Shown here one piece after another: positions 54,686 to 64,000 of a DNA stretch of 64,000 nucleotides. The translations under genes and the position numbers were made by a program. Location of the stretch: contig OX328128.1 in assembly GCA_946811695.1 (NCBI GenBank), forward strand, positions 74,222,531 to 74,286,530, read 5' to 3'. The DNA comes from Gonocerus acuteangulatus. Taxonomy: Eukaryota; Arthropoda; Insecta; Hemiptera; Coreidae. The number at the start of each line of letters is the position of its first letter. Within the stretch, counting starts at the first letter, position 1. The notes under the pieces are model-generated. The model saw only the letters and a program-made list of their open reading frames with translations. It searched no databases and had not been told where the DNA came from.

Positions 54686-56046
54686 TAGGGACCGGAGTTT
54701 TAGGATAAAATAAGCACCCAATTAGGTTTTTGCAACAGGCATAAGAGGTATTTTTAGGTTTTTATTTAAAATTGCTATTTAGGTTTTTTAGGTGATAAAA
54801 ATGTTTTCAATAGGTAGGTTCAAAAAATAGGCCTTTTTAGGTTTTTATTTAAAAATCCATTTTAGGTTTTTTTAGGTGATAAAATTGTTTCAATAGGTAC
54901 GAAGAATAAGTTTAACCTATTATATTATTATCATTAATAATTTGGTTAATTTATAATTCATCAATAAATATGTATATATAGTGACATAAAAATAAACAAT
55001 AAATAACATTCGAAACGGGAAAAAAAAAGATGAGCAAATAAAAATGATGAAATATAAGTTATTATTTAAAAAAAAAAAGAATAAGTAGGCCAAATATTCA
55101 ACAAAATATTTATTTAAAAAAACAAAGTGAATGAAATTTATTTAAATAAAATACATTTTATAAATAAAACGATGTTTAAAAAAAAGAAAGAAAAATAAAT
55201 TAAATTATACAATAAAACATACATTAATAAAAAACATAAATACGAACATAAAACAAAACAATTATTTAAAGGAGATTTTGAAGTTTCTCTGCTAAAGAGT
55301 TCCAACTTCTAAACAACATCAGGAAGAATTTCACTGCCTATAGAAGGGTATTTAACTAAGTTAAAAATGAAATAATTAAATCTTGTAAAAATTTAGAAGG
55401 GAAAATATGAAACTAAAATAAGTATTACCCCTTGTTATAGTAAACTACCATATAGGTGCCTAGGTTTTCCACGGTGAAATTCTTCCTGTTGTCTTAGAGA
55501 ACCGTCTTAAAAGCGGAAAAAAGATAAAGATACATCCGTTTACGTCACAAGACGTCATAGGGGAGTATTTCATAGCATCTTTTAGCTCCAGTGTTGACCA
55601 TTCCAATTTTCCAATGAGATTAGGAAGATCTAAGAAATGTGCTCTTAGGAATGCGAATGCAGCATGGATCTCGTTGTTCTGGAGGAGCATCGAAGCTTTA
55701 GATATGGCAGCTGCTTCATTCATATCCAAAGCATCAACAATTGTTATTATGTTTTCCTCAGCGCGTTAAAATGGGGCTCTGGGGGAAGCGATACTCCTAG
55801 AAAAATTTCCCTTATGGAGGAAATTAGTTCATACAATTGTATCTTCTATTATAAAGATTAGCTCTGTCTAGGTCATTCCATCATTATTTAGGTGATTTTA
55901 GGTGATATCATCCTGACTAGGTTTTTTTAGGTACTTCCAAATTTGCATGAATGATAGTACAAGACGCAACTCGTATAAAAAACCTATCATTGTCATGTAT
56001 AGGAAAACGGAAAAAAATAGGTGAAAACCTAAGAATCCGGTCCCTA
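54686..56046 (-). mobile_element. hAT-type DNA transposon remnant
   Basis: Inverted termini TAGGGACCGGAGTTTTAGG at 54686 and, on the other strand at 56046, TAGGGACCGGATTCTTAGG. The flanking 8-mers ATTATTAC (54678-54685) and ATTATAAC (56047-56054) differ by one base and fit the 8-bp duplication of hAT elements. Near both ends AGGTTTTTTAGGTGAT-like words are repeated subterminally, as transposase-binding sites often are. The interior is AT-rich and degenerate with one residual coding piece on the minus strand. Confidence 0.8.
55460..55729 (-). pseudogene. hAT transposase-derived fragment
   Basis: An 89-codon minus-strand frame contains FAFLRAHFLDLPNLIGKLEW followed by STLELKDAM. Similar blocks (a helix, F--LP--I-KLE, then L-L-D) occur in hAT-type transposases of insects, in the segment between the catalytic core parts. 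Its place inside hAT-like termini supports this. No zinc finger, no catalytic residues and no dimerisation domain remain, so it is a relic. Confidence 0.45.
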
Positions 56047-56054
56047 ATTATAAC

Positions 56055-56833
56055 AGAGAAATGTATGTAATTGTTTCTATGCTAATAACGTTGACAATGT
56101 TAGTTAACGTATTGAGTCTGCGAGAGGTGTTGTTACCAGGTATGTAAACAAAGCATCACGTAGACAAGCTAAGAGAGTTAAGAATGAGGGAGGAAGCGGT
56201 GAATTTCCTGTAGCTACTAGGTATTGTCAGATTCCTGTAAAGGCTGATTCTTATAATCTCCCGTTCTCCGGTATGTCACTGTTTAGATGTTTGTTACTTA
56301 AAATATAAAAATAAATGTTTGTATTCCAATCTTTACAGATAACACTAGGGGTAAGAACGGAACCGGGCTAAGATGACGCAGTTCCTGCGAGTCGGACTTT
56401 TTTTTAGTTTCCTTGTCAATGTTTTCATAGAAGTCATAAGGGGAAAAAGATTTGTACTAAAAGTTATTAAAAAAAAATAGAAAACAACTTTTTACAAATA
56501 CAAATTTTTTTAAATGCGCTTAAAAACTTTAACTTTCAAAAATGTCATATAATTTTTCCCATTATTATAAAAAGGTAATGGTTAATTTATTAGAAAAATC
56601 AGTCGCACGTTTGGTAATAATACAAAAAGTTTAATAAAACTTTAAGTAAAGAGAAATCAAATACATTTTAAATCTCTATTTCAGTTTCAAAATTTTAAAT
56701 CATCAATATAAATTATTGAGAGGTTGTAAAAAATAACGTTTTCGATGTATTTTTGAATTGAAATCAGAAATTGATTTTTTTCAGTTTTGTGTAATTTTGA
56801 TTTTTAAGAGTTTCATCCGTAAAAAAATAAATG

Positions 56834-56875
<42 letters not shown>

Positions 56876-57272
56876 ATGTTAAATAGTTTATTTCGCCTAA
56901 CCGGATCCTAACATCTAGAGCCTTCAGTTGTAAGATTTTGAAATTGTTCATCACTTATACGTAGGTGAGGGATTTTTTTTTTTTTTTAAAGCTACTTTAA
57001 CATGGATTGCACTTTCCATAAGGCATTTATTTTTGTCTGTTACATTGTTATGTTGTTAGAAGCACATTCATAAATTTAACAATGTTATCAGCACAATTTG
57101 TTCGCATTCAGGTTGCTTTTCAGTTCTATATACACAAAGCTACATTAAAACATTTAAGGTATAACTGCTATTTGTGTAAAAAAGGTACGTGGTAGAAAAA
57201 AAAAACAAAAAATGATTACAGTATTGGAATAAGCACTCCAAATTTAGTACATTAGACCTATTTTGAAATAAT
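56055..57272. other. AT-rich stretch, no gene
   Basis: 56346-56402 is an inverted GCGCGG-family end (GGAACCGGGCTAAGATGACG, GTTCCTGCGAGTCGGAC). 56829-56874 is an A run of about 40 bases. Several lone A/T runs. No coding sequence. Confidence 0.5.
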
Positions 57273-57661
57273 AGTGATTGGGCTCAATCTAGAGCAACAA
57301 ATTAGCAACAAATTATGGTACCAGTCTGAATTTCGTGAGACAATTAGTTCAAAAGTTACGGGGGTCGCTGTGCTGGCGTAATATTACGGTAGCACAGCCA
57401 CGTTTTCTCGGAAACGGCTGGAGCGACAAATTCGTGATTGGTGTCATTCTAGAGCAACAAATTCTGGTACAAGTCACAATTTCGTCAGACAATTAGAACA
57501 AAAGTTACGGGGGTGGCTGTGCTGGCGTAATATTACGGTAGCACAGCCACGTTTTCTCGGAAACGGCCGGAGCAACAAATTTGAAAATAGTGTAACAAAT
57601 TAGCAACAAATTACTGAGTACGTTAGAAGTTGGGGTTGCAATGTTGCTGTTCCAGCGTAAT
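57273..57661 (-). repeat. 160-bp family, inverted two-unit copy
   Basis: The same units as 50671-52060 on the opposite strand, with two TAATATTAC dyads at 57378-57386 and 57538-57546, exactly 160 bp apart. It ends with the same terminus (GTTGCTGTTCCAGCGTAATA), so the family transposes or is copied with defined ends and varies in unit number. Confidence 0.9.
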
Positions 57662-57989
57662 AGGGCTCGTTTTTAAAGTGTTTTCATTCGTTTCCCCAAG
57701 TTAATATATTTACAAAAAAAATTAATTTCGTTTAGAGCCATGTGCTCAAATTCAGGAACATAAATATGCTTTAGGTCCACCAGACAAACCTAGGTAATGT
57801 ACTGTATAACATAAAGTCTTCTTTTTCGCACATGGCCACCGCGCAGCCAACAACGCCAGCGGACACTTTTTTGTAATGAATGTTTCCACTTGGGCCATCG
57901 CTAAAGCGTATTTATGCTAAAATGTACCTGATAGCCTACAATCGACAATCCGGATGCGCAAGGAATTCTTTATCCCAGAAAACAGTGTT

Positions 57990-58245
57990 CCGAAAAGCGG
58001 ATTTGGCTGGTTAAGGAACTCCACCTCGGATATTAGACAAAGTATTTTTCTACCAAATTTCCTCAAAATCGGTCCATTTTTGAGCCTTTGAACAGACAGA
58101 TAATTATATATAAATAAACTTTAACCACCGTGATGTTCCTGTTCCACGCGAAGTTTTCTAGTCAGGACTTCCCGGTTTACGTCTTGGGGTCATCCTCATA
58201 AACGGGATTCCTCCCGATATGGAGGGAGGGAGGAACGGCGCTAAA
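57990..58245 (+). repeat. GCGCGG-family end
   Basis: AGCGGATTTGGCTGGTTAAG, AAAATCGGTCCATTTTTGAG, CTTTAACCACCGTGATG and GGAGGGAGGAACGGCGCTAA follow the same order as 49110-49463. Confidence 0.75.
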
Positions 58246-58547
58246 ATGCAATTACGTAGGAGCATCGTCTTATATTCCTTGAGAACGTGCTTAAAATATC
58301 CTGGGGAAGATAAACGCCACGTTTTTTCATAAGTCTCGCACTCGATGTTTGAACTCACGTCCTTCAGAATATTAGTCCAGTGCCCTACTTCGTCTGCTAA
58401 TCTTATACATATATATACACAGGAAACTTCCTTTCATCCGGCACGTTCGTGACTTGAAGCTTACCTTAAAATGGATAGCGGTGAAAAATAAATGAAACGT
58501 AGACTATAAGAATATTTAATGTAAAATAAATAACATAAAATATCACA

Positions 58548-59335
58548 CTGTCAGAATTATACTGCTACAGCCGAATTATACTGCTACAGCCGAAAGCTAT
58601 ACTGCTACAGCCGAAAGCTATACTGCTACAGCCGAATTATACTGCTACAGCCGAAAGCTATACTGCTACAGCCGAAAGCTATACTGCTACAGCCGAATTA
58701 TACTGTTACAGCCGAAAGCTATACTGCTACAGCCGAAAGCTATACTGCTACAGCCGAAATATACTGCTAAAGCCGAAAGCTATACTGCTACAGCCGAAAG
58801 CTATACTGCTACAGCCGAAAGCTATACTGCTACAGCCGAAAGCTATACTGCTACAGCCGAAAGCTATACTGCTACAGCCGAATTATACTGCTACAGCCGA
58901 AAGCTATACTGCTACAGCCGAAAGCTATACTGCTACAGCCGAAAGCTATACTGCTACAGCCGAAAGCTATACTGCTACAGCCGAAAGCTATACTGCTACA
59001 GCCGAAAGCTATACTGCTACAGCCGAAAGCTATACTGCTACAGCCGAAAGCTATACTGCTACAGCCGAAAGCTATACTGCTACAGCCGAAAGCTATACTG
59101 CTACGCCGAAAGCTATACTGCTACAGCCGAAAGCTATACTGCTACAGCCGAAAGCTATACTGCTACAGCCGAAAGCTATACTGCTACAGCCGAAAGCTAT
59201 ACTGCTACAGCCGAAAGCTATACTGCTACAGCCGAAAGCTATACTGCTACAGCCGAAAGCTATACTGCTACAGCCGAAAGCTATACTGCTACAGCCGAAA
59301 GCTATACTGCTACAGCCGAAAGCTATAAACTGAAC
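58548..59335. repeat. 21-bp satellite (about 38 units)
   Basis: The unit AGCTATACTGCTACAGCCGAA is repeated head to tail for nearly 800 bp. A shorter 19-bp variant with ATTATACTG in place of AAGCTATACTG is scattered only in the left third, whereas the right two-thirds is homogeneous 21-mer, with one missing base near 59104. The minus-strand IAFGCSS frame is a by-product of the 21-base period. Confidence 0.97.
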
Positions 59336-59524
59336 TGGCAACAGGTACGTATTTGATCACAGAGAGGGTTTAAAGGAATTTTTCTACGACGGTCACTACA
59401 CGGTTGTTGGGGTGAGGATTTTACAGAATTGATGCATAAGAACTAAAGAGGTCCATATTTTGTTTGGTCTTGACACTCCTGACGTGCCGGACCAAAGGAT
59501 GCCGGATCAGAGGAAGTTTACTGT

Positions 59525-59581
<57 letters not shown>
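59525..59581. repeat. (TA)n microsatellite
   Basis: About 57 bases of TA followed by a decayed GCGCGG-family end (59590-59710). Confidence 0.95.
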
Positions 59582-59585
<4 letters not shown>

Positions 59586-59719
59586 CATATACAGATTTAA
59601 ATTAACGTTATTTTCATAATCTATGAGTTCTGAGACGTAAAATGTTTCAGTTGGTACTTCCAGGTTTTGTTATCGAGTGGACGTCATAATCAGGTTTCCT
59701 GCCTATGGTATATTTTTTA

Positions 59720-60435
59720 AATCCGGTTGGTCAGATTCATACGGTTATAAAATTCATATTTTTCAGCGGGTTTTGTTGTCTAAATTTGAACCTGAATCTC
59801 CAAATACAATTTAAATCTTAAACAATAGAATCCTATCTGGTTTCTCATGCAAATACAATGTGAAGAACGGAAAATCAAGAACGAGGGAACATTTCTGCGA
59901 AATTAATCCCAACGTCTAAAGGAATCCGGCAAGAATTGCTTCTTCCTAATCCAAGATTCCCGTTTTATCTTTAATTTTAGAGAGATACAGGAGTTGTGTA
60001 TTAATTATTAATGCATTTTAGAACACTCCAGGGGATTGTAGATAATAATTTCGCTAGAAGGTTTGAACAATTTCTTAAAATCTTCATATAACCTCTGTAA
60101 AGTATATTTTGTCAGTTTGTAGATACTGGAGAGATACATCAAAACCTTATTGTTACCAAAAATTCACTAATTACATTTATTACAAATGGAATGACAACAA
60201 AACCTCCATCACGAAGGAGCAGCATACCGAAACACACTCCTCAGTAGGTCAATTCACACCACATGGCTTAGAAATACTTACCGATAATTAAATAAAACTA
60301 TTTATGGTTTATTTAACCAATTCGCACGTTGAAAAAATGTATCTGATGAAAACTAACTTTTGAATGCTTTCGTTGAATAAGAACAAAAAAGTCTTTATTA
60401 ACATATTATTGTTATTAACAACAGACTGGATTATT
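59720..60435. other. noncoding stretch
   Basis: No gene recognised. The 60-codon frame at 60109-60291 has no domain resemblance. Confidence 0.5.
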
Positions 60436-60552
60436 GAAAAAGTCTGACTCGCAGGAACTGCATCATCTTAGCGCGGTTCCGTTCTTATCCCTAGTGTCAT
60501 TAGTAAAGGAAGAGAAGCAGTTATTGGTAGATTCTGATCTTTCTTCAGAAAA
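60436..60552 (+). repeat. GCGCGG-family end, interrupted by Helitron C
   Basis: GACTCGCAGGAACTGCATC, TTAGCGCGGTTCCGTTCT and TATCCCTAGTGTCATTAG precede the Helitron start at 60553. Family sequence resumes after 61541 (TTTTTTTGTAGAGAATTTAG near 61849), so the Helitron lies inside a GCGCGG copy. Confidence 0.7.
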
Positions 60553-61540
60553 CTACTATATATTTGTCAAATACCACTCACTCACTCACTCACTCATCTA
60601 GCAACGCCCAGCCCAAACCACTCGACAGAAAATTTTGAAATTTTGCTTGGACACTCCTTATATAACGTAGACGCTCGCTAAGAAAGGATTTTTTGATATT
60701 CGAATTTTTAAGTATTTTTAGGGGGGGTTTAAAGTTTGAGTTGGTTAGAGCATGCAAGCCTAGGCAGCAAGCGTTGCTAGGACGATAACAGAACAGCTGT
60801 GAACAGGCTTGCCATATTTTTGGAGAGTTAAACCGGGACACGATATGGGATGGGCATACCAGGGGGGGGGGGATAAAAACAGTACAAATTATAAGCAAAA
60901 TGGTGTTTTAAGCCTAGCAAGTAACGGGAAGGGGGAATCCTGAACTGTTTTTTGCTACTTGATTTTCTTAAAAAAATCTCAGCCAAATAGTAGTGTCTGG
61001 CAGCTGGCAGCGCTGTGCAGGTAGTTCCAGCGTTTTACAGTTAGATTACTTCTCATTTCTTTGACACTGTGAGCAGTAGTAAAAATGTTGATTGTAGAAA
61101 AGTAACCGATTTATAAAAGATTCTTATAAACATGAATTCATTACTTTTTACATCTTACAGCCTTTTCCGGGACATTGATAAAACCGGACGGGACACCGAA
61201 ACAATTGCAAAATACCGGGACAGTCCCGGTCAAACCGTGATACATGACAAGCCTTTCCTTAGAGTTTTCTAGGTGAGGTAATAGTATCCGGAATCCTTGC
61301 ACAGCCTCCTCGCCTATAACCTTGGTAATGCTCGCAAATATAATGGGTGTTTCCAAATAACTTTTTGGAAACGTAAACTTTTAAATTTTAACGACCATTG
61401 AATAACATATAGTCTGACGGGAACCGTGTTATAATAAACTGCACAAAATTGTAGTAAAGTAACGTAATTTTAATGAAACATTATTTAACGCAATAAAATA
61501 ACTACTTATCTGCCGTGACGAAGCACGGGTATTCAGCTAG
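60553..61540 (+). mobile_element. Helitron copy C
   Basis: Same ends as copies A and B: CTACTATATATTTGTCAAAT at the left (the first T of TC is not conserved) and the hairpin followed by CTAG at 61537-61540 and host T. It is shorter than copy A by small internal deletions, for example around 60790-60850. No Rep/helicase gene. Confidence 0.85.
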
Positions 61541-62246
61541 TATAAAATAAAATCAAAGAAGAAAGATTTAAGGCGCCACAAAAGGAAGCTGACAGTATTG
61601 TAAGCGGAAATTACTCCATACTCTGTTACAACGTTCGCTCTTGGAAACACTATAACAACGTTTCACATTTTCAAACCTTGTTTTAGGAAAATACTCCTTT
61701 TACTGTTAAATTCAATTAAAATAACTAAATATCAATTAAAACGTTCGATAAACAGATACAAAAACCCATTCAGAAGAGCAAAACTAACAATTTCGAAGTT
61801 CTTATTTGGCCGATTGATATCGCCATATCGAAAATTACATTAGAACTTTTTTTGTAGAGAATTTAGTAAGCTTTCAAATCGTTACTTTCTCCTAACCACG
61901 ATTTCCTAACCGTTGTCCAGATATTTGAGAAAATATTCGAGAATCCTAAAAATTTCCATTCCTATTAATGAAATATTTTATTTCTAGTACTTCCTTAACT
62001 CCAAACGGAACCAAAAATGAACTATCTTAGATTAGATGAATGGAACAAGTTTCAACTGAATCAATTGTTTCTGAGTTAAGCCATTTGAAATAATTAGAAC
62101 TCAATTATCTTCAACAGGTTTCGAGCAATCCTCTCTTATTTAATAAAAAAAATGTCAACGTTAAAAAAAATTGGACATAACTGCTGTTCCCGGTTTTGTT
62201 GGAAATTATGTCGGGAATCACTTGCTAGATTTTGGCAACATAGACC

Positions 62247-62297
<51 letters not shown>

Positions 62298-62317
62298 GTA
62301 CGTACATACATACGTAC
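61541..62317. repeat. GCGCGG-family interior plus (TA)n
   Basis: Contains family words around 61850-62060 (TTTGTAGAGAATTTAGTAAG, CCTTAACTCCAAACGGAACC) and a (TA)n at 62249-62293. Noncoding. Confidence 0.6.
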
Positions 62318-62640
62318 ATACAGGGAGTCCCGCATTGAGATGTCATAAGTTTAGGGGTTTATTCTATACCTCATTAGTAGTTCAAAAACGCTGAAATGAG
62401 CGTCCCAACTCAACATGTAGCAGAGCTATTCAAACGTTTGTCATCAAAACTATTGGGTTTTTTTTTATGAAAAACTGTATTTTCAGGATTTCTGGTTAAT
62501 GTATTGTGAATGACCACCATATTTTTAGAATTAACATTAACTTTCCTATAGGAATCATCCGTTACCGAAATATTGGCATGTAAAATAAGAACTCTACTAA
62601 GATCCATATAGATGTGGTGTGACACGGAGAAAAAAAAAAC
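62318..62640. mobile_element. TIR element T1, truncated third copy
   Basis: Begins ACAGGGAGTCCCGCATTGAG, continues AGTTTAGGGGTTTATTCTAT and AACATGTAGCAGAGCTATTC as in 26742-26860, and stops near an A run at 62628. Confidence 0.7.
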
Positions 62641-63062
62641 AGGCTGCTGGCATCTACTTTCAGGCTGCCGGCAGCCTGAAAACTGTGACTCAGTGTCAGT
62701 ATTTTGAAATAGGACATTTTAGTTTAAAATTGGATTCCACATATTTTAGCCTAAAATAGGATTCCACTAGTTAGAGTGCCCGCATTTTATAATAGAGTGC
62801 TGGAATGCTAATTCTGCATCCTATAGTAGAGTTCTCACACCCAAAGCTAGCATCCAACAATAGAGTGCCCAGCACTCTACTTTCAAGTGCGTACCCCTAG
62901 ACTTTAGATTGCTAGCACTCTTTTACTGGCTTCTAGCAGCCTACCCATATAGGCTGCGTGCATCCTGATGTTTGCTTCCTGTATCCTACCCCTATAGGCT
63001 GCTAGCATCCTATATGGATGGGTTACATTGACCCCATCCATATAGGATGCTAGCAGCCTACA
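62641..63062. repeat. word-shuffled repeat patch ending in a 26-bp inverted repeat
   Basis: Short words such as CTGCTAGCATCCTA, TAGAGTGC, CCTATAG and AGCAGCCT recur in many orders and both orientations. The right end is a clean hairpin, GGCTGCTAGCATCCTATATGG (62997 onward), inverted at 63033-63059. No constant unit length can be defined. Confidence 0.65.
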
Positions 63063-63675
63063 GAGAGATGACTTTATTATGTGGATAAAAAAGAACAAAG
63101 GTAAATTCAGAGTAATAATAATGAGACTTTATTTGGGTGTAATTTACATATACACTTCTTAACAAGTAGATATTTACAAGTAGATAAGAGGTATACACTT
63201 TTTAACAAATATAGATATTTACAAGTATCAGGTATTAGGTACAATGTACTTATGAACAATATTGAACAAGTAGGTCTAGAAATAAAATATTTTTTTTTGT
63301 TTTCATGACACTTATAGCCGCATTCATAAAGCCGAAGACAGTTGATTTCAGCATCTGTTCAAGCAGAAACAAAAATAAATTTTGATTAATAAAAAAAGAA
63401 AAGTTGTTGTTGTTGTGTTTTATATAATTAAAAAGAAACATGAATAGGCATTTTTTCTAGTTTAAAATGTCCCAGTAAATTCAAAGCTGCCAGGGAATTA
63501 CAAAATAAATATAACATAAGGTTTTTTTTCTATGGATATGATCATAAATGAAGGAACTCTAGAAACAGAATGAAAACCAAAATAAAAGTCTACTAATATA
63601 ATTTTGAACTAATATTCTAGCACATTCTAGGAACGTATAAAAAAAGACTTCCATCAGTTCTCAGCTTACCAGGCT
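63063..63675. other. AT-rich stretch, no gene
   Basis: Small direct repeats around 63160-63220 (AGTAGATATTTACAAGTA type). Nothing coding recognised. Confidence 0.5.
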
Positions 63676-64000
63676 TATTGAACTCCATCTTCAGTTGGTT
63701 CTATACCCGCAGCTCCATGTTATATTAAGGGAATATATTTTTGAAAAACAAACACAACTTTCTTCGTTCTATTGTATATAACATCTGTTTTTAAATTTAA
63801 TAATAAAAACAAGAGCCTGAACTCTGTTCTGGCGGTACAGTCTGCATCCAGGCATACAGGCTCTTGTTTTTATTATTAAATTTAAAAACAGATGTTATAT
63901 ACAATAGAATGAAGAAAGTTGTGTTTGTTTTTCAAGAATATATTCCCTTAATATAACATGGAGCTGCGGGTATAGAACCAACTGAAGATGGAGTTCAATA
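63676..64000. repeat. palindrome P4, cut by the window end
   Basis: Arms of at least 144 bp (63676-63819 and 63857-64000) with very few differences, separated by a 37-base centre. The right arm is still matching at the last base, so the true palindrome is longer. Confidence 0.9.

Noticed and set aside
59093..59341. Minus-strand IAFGCSS repeat protein
   Set aside because: By-product of a 21-bp satellite; the 19-bp variants break every frame in the left part.

Overview
The window is an AT-rich, repeat-dominated stretch of a eukaryotic nuclear genome, most likely an arthropod. The evidence is Jockey-type non-LTR retrotransposons, tRNA-derived SINEs, canonical TC...CTAG Helitrons, hAT and other TIR elements, and very many long (TA)n and (GA)n microsatellites. 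I see no convincing intact host protein-coding gene. Nearly all sequence that can be explained is mobile-element debris, often nested.

The exception is 42489-44994, a GC-richer insert that looks like the left part of an ambisense densovirus (Parvoviridae) integrated in the chromosome. It starts with an 82-nt terminal hairpin, followed by a TATA box with an arthropod-type initiator. A long open NS1 frame carries the HUH nickase motif and the SF3 helicase Walker A and B motifs. A second long frame (NS2) overlaps it, and a predicted 74-nt intron couples upstream frames to NS1 and NS2. Tail-to-tail on the minus strand is a short fragment that I read as the C-terminus of the capsid gene. Both facing genes carry AATAAA overlapping their stop codons. 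The rest of VP and the right terminal repeat are absent. The non-structural frames have no visible stop, so the copy is recent, under selection, or both. Direct copies of a host repeat (about 41590-41945 and 46622-47035) lie on both sides.

Layout. 1-4040: microsatellite and two head-to-tail Helitrons, the second carrying a foldback insert. 4255-4470: GA minisatellite. 5137-8590: nearly full-length but dead Jockey element (minus). 8700-10403: RNase H-type LINE debris around a TIR element, then a hairpin-rich element. 10404-26160: AT-rich DNA with microsatellites, SINEs, a tandem array and a LINE fragment. 26171-28150: 27-bp array, TIR element, transposase relic. 29430-30720: microsatellite-bounded palindrome, SINE, 110-bp hairpin array. 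31724-41243: TIR elements, SINE relics, two more palindromes with hammerhead-like cores. 41333-47035: densovirus-like insert and flanks. 47928-52060: TIR element with nested SINE, nested LINE fragment with a target-site duplication, and a 160-bp satellite with TAATATTAC at each dyad centre. 52464-56046: TIR element, long (TA)n, hAT element. 57273-59335: inverted copy of the 160-bp unit and a 21-bp satellite. 60553-61540: third Helitron. 62318-64000: TIR copy, a word-shuffled repeat patch, and a palindrome cut by the window end.
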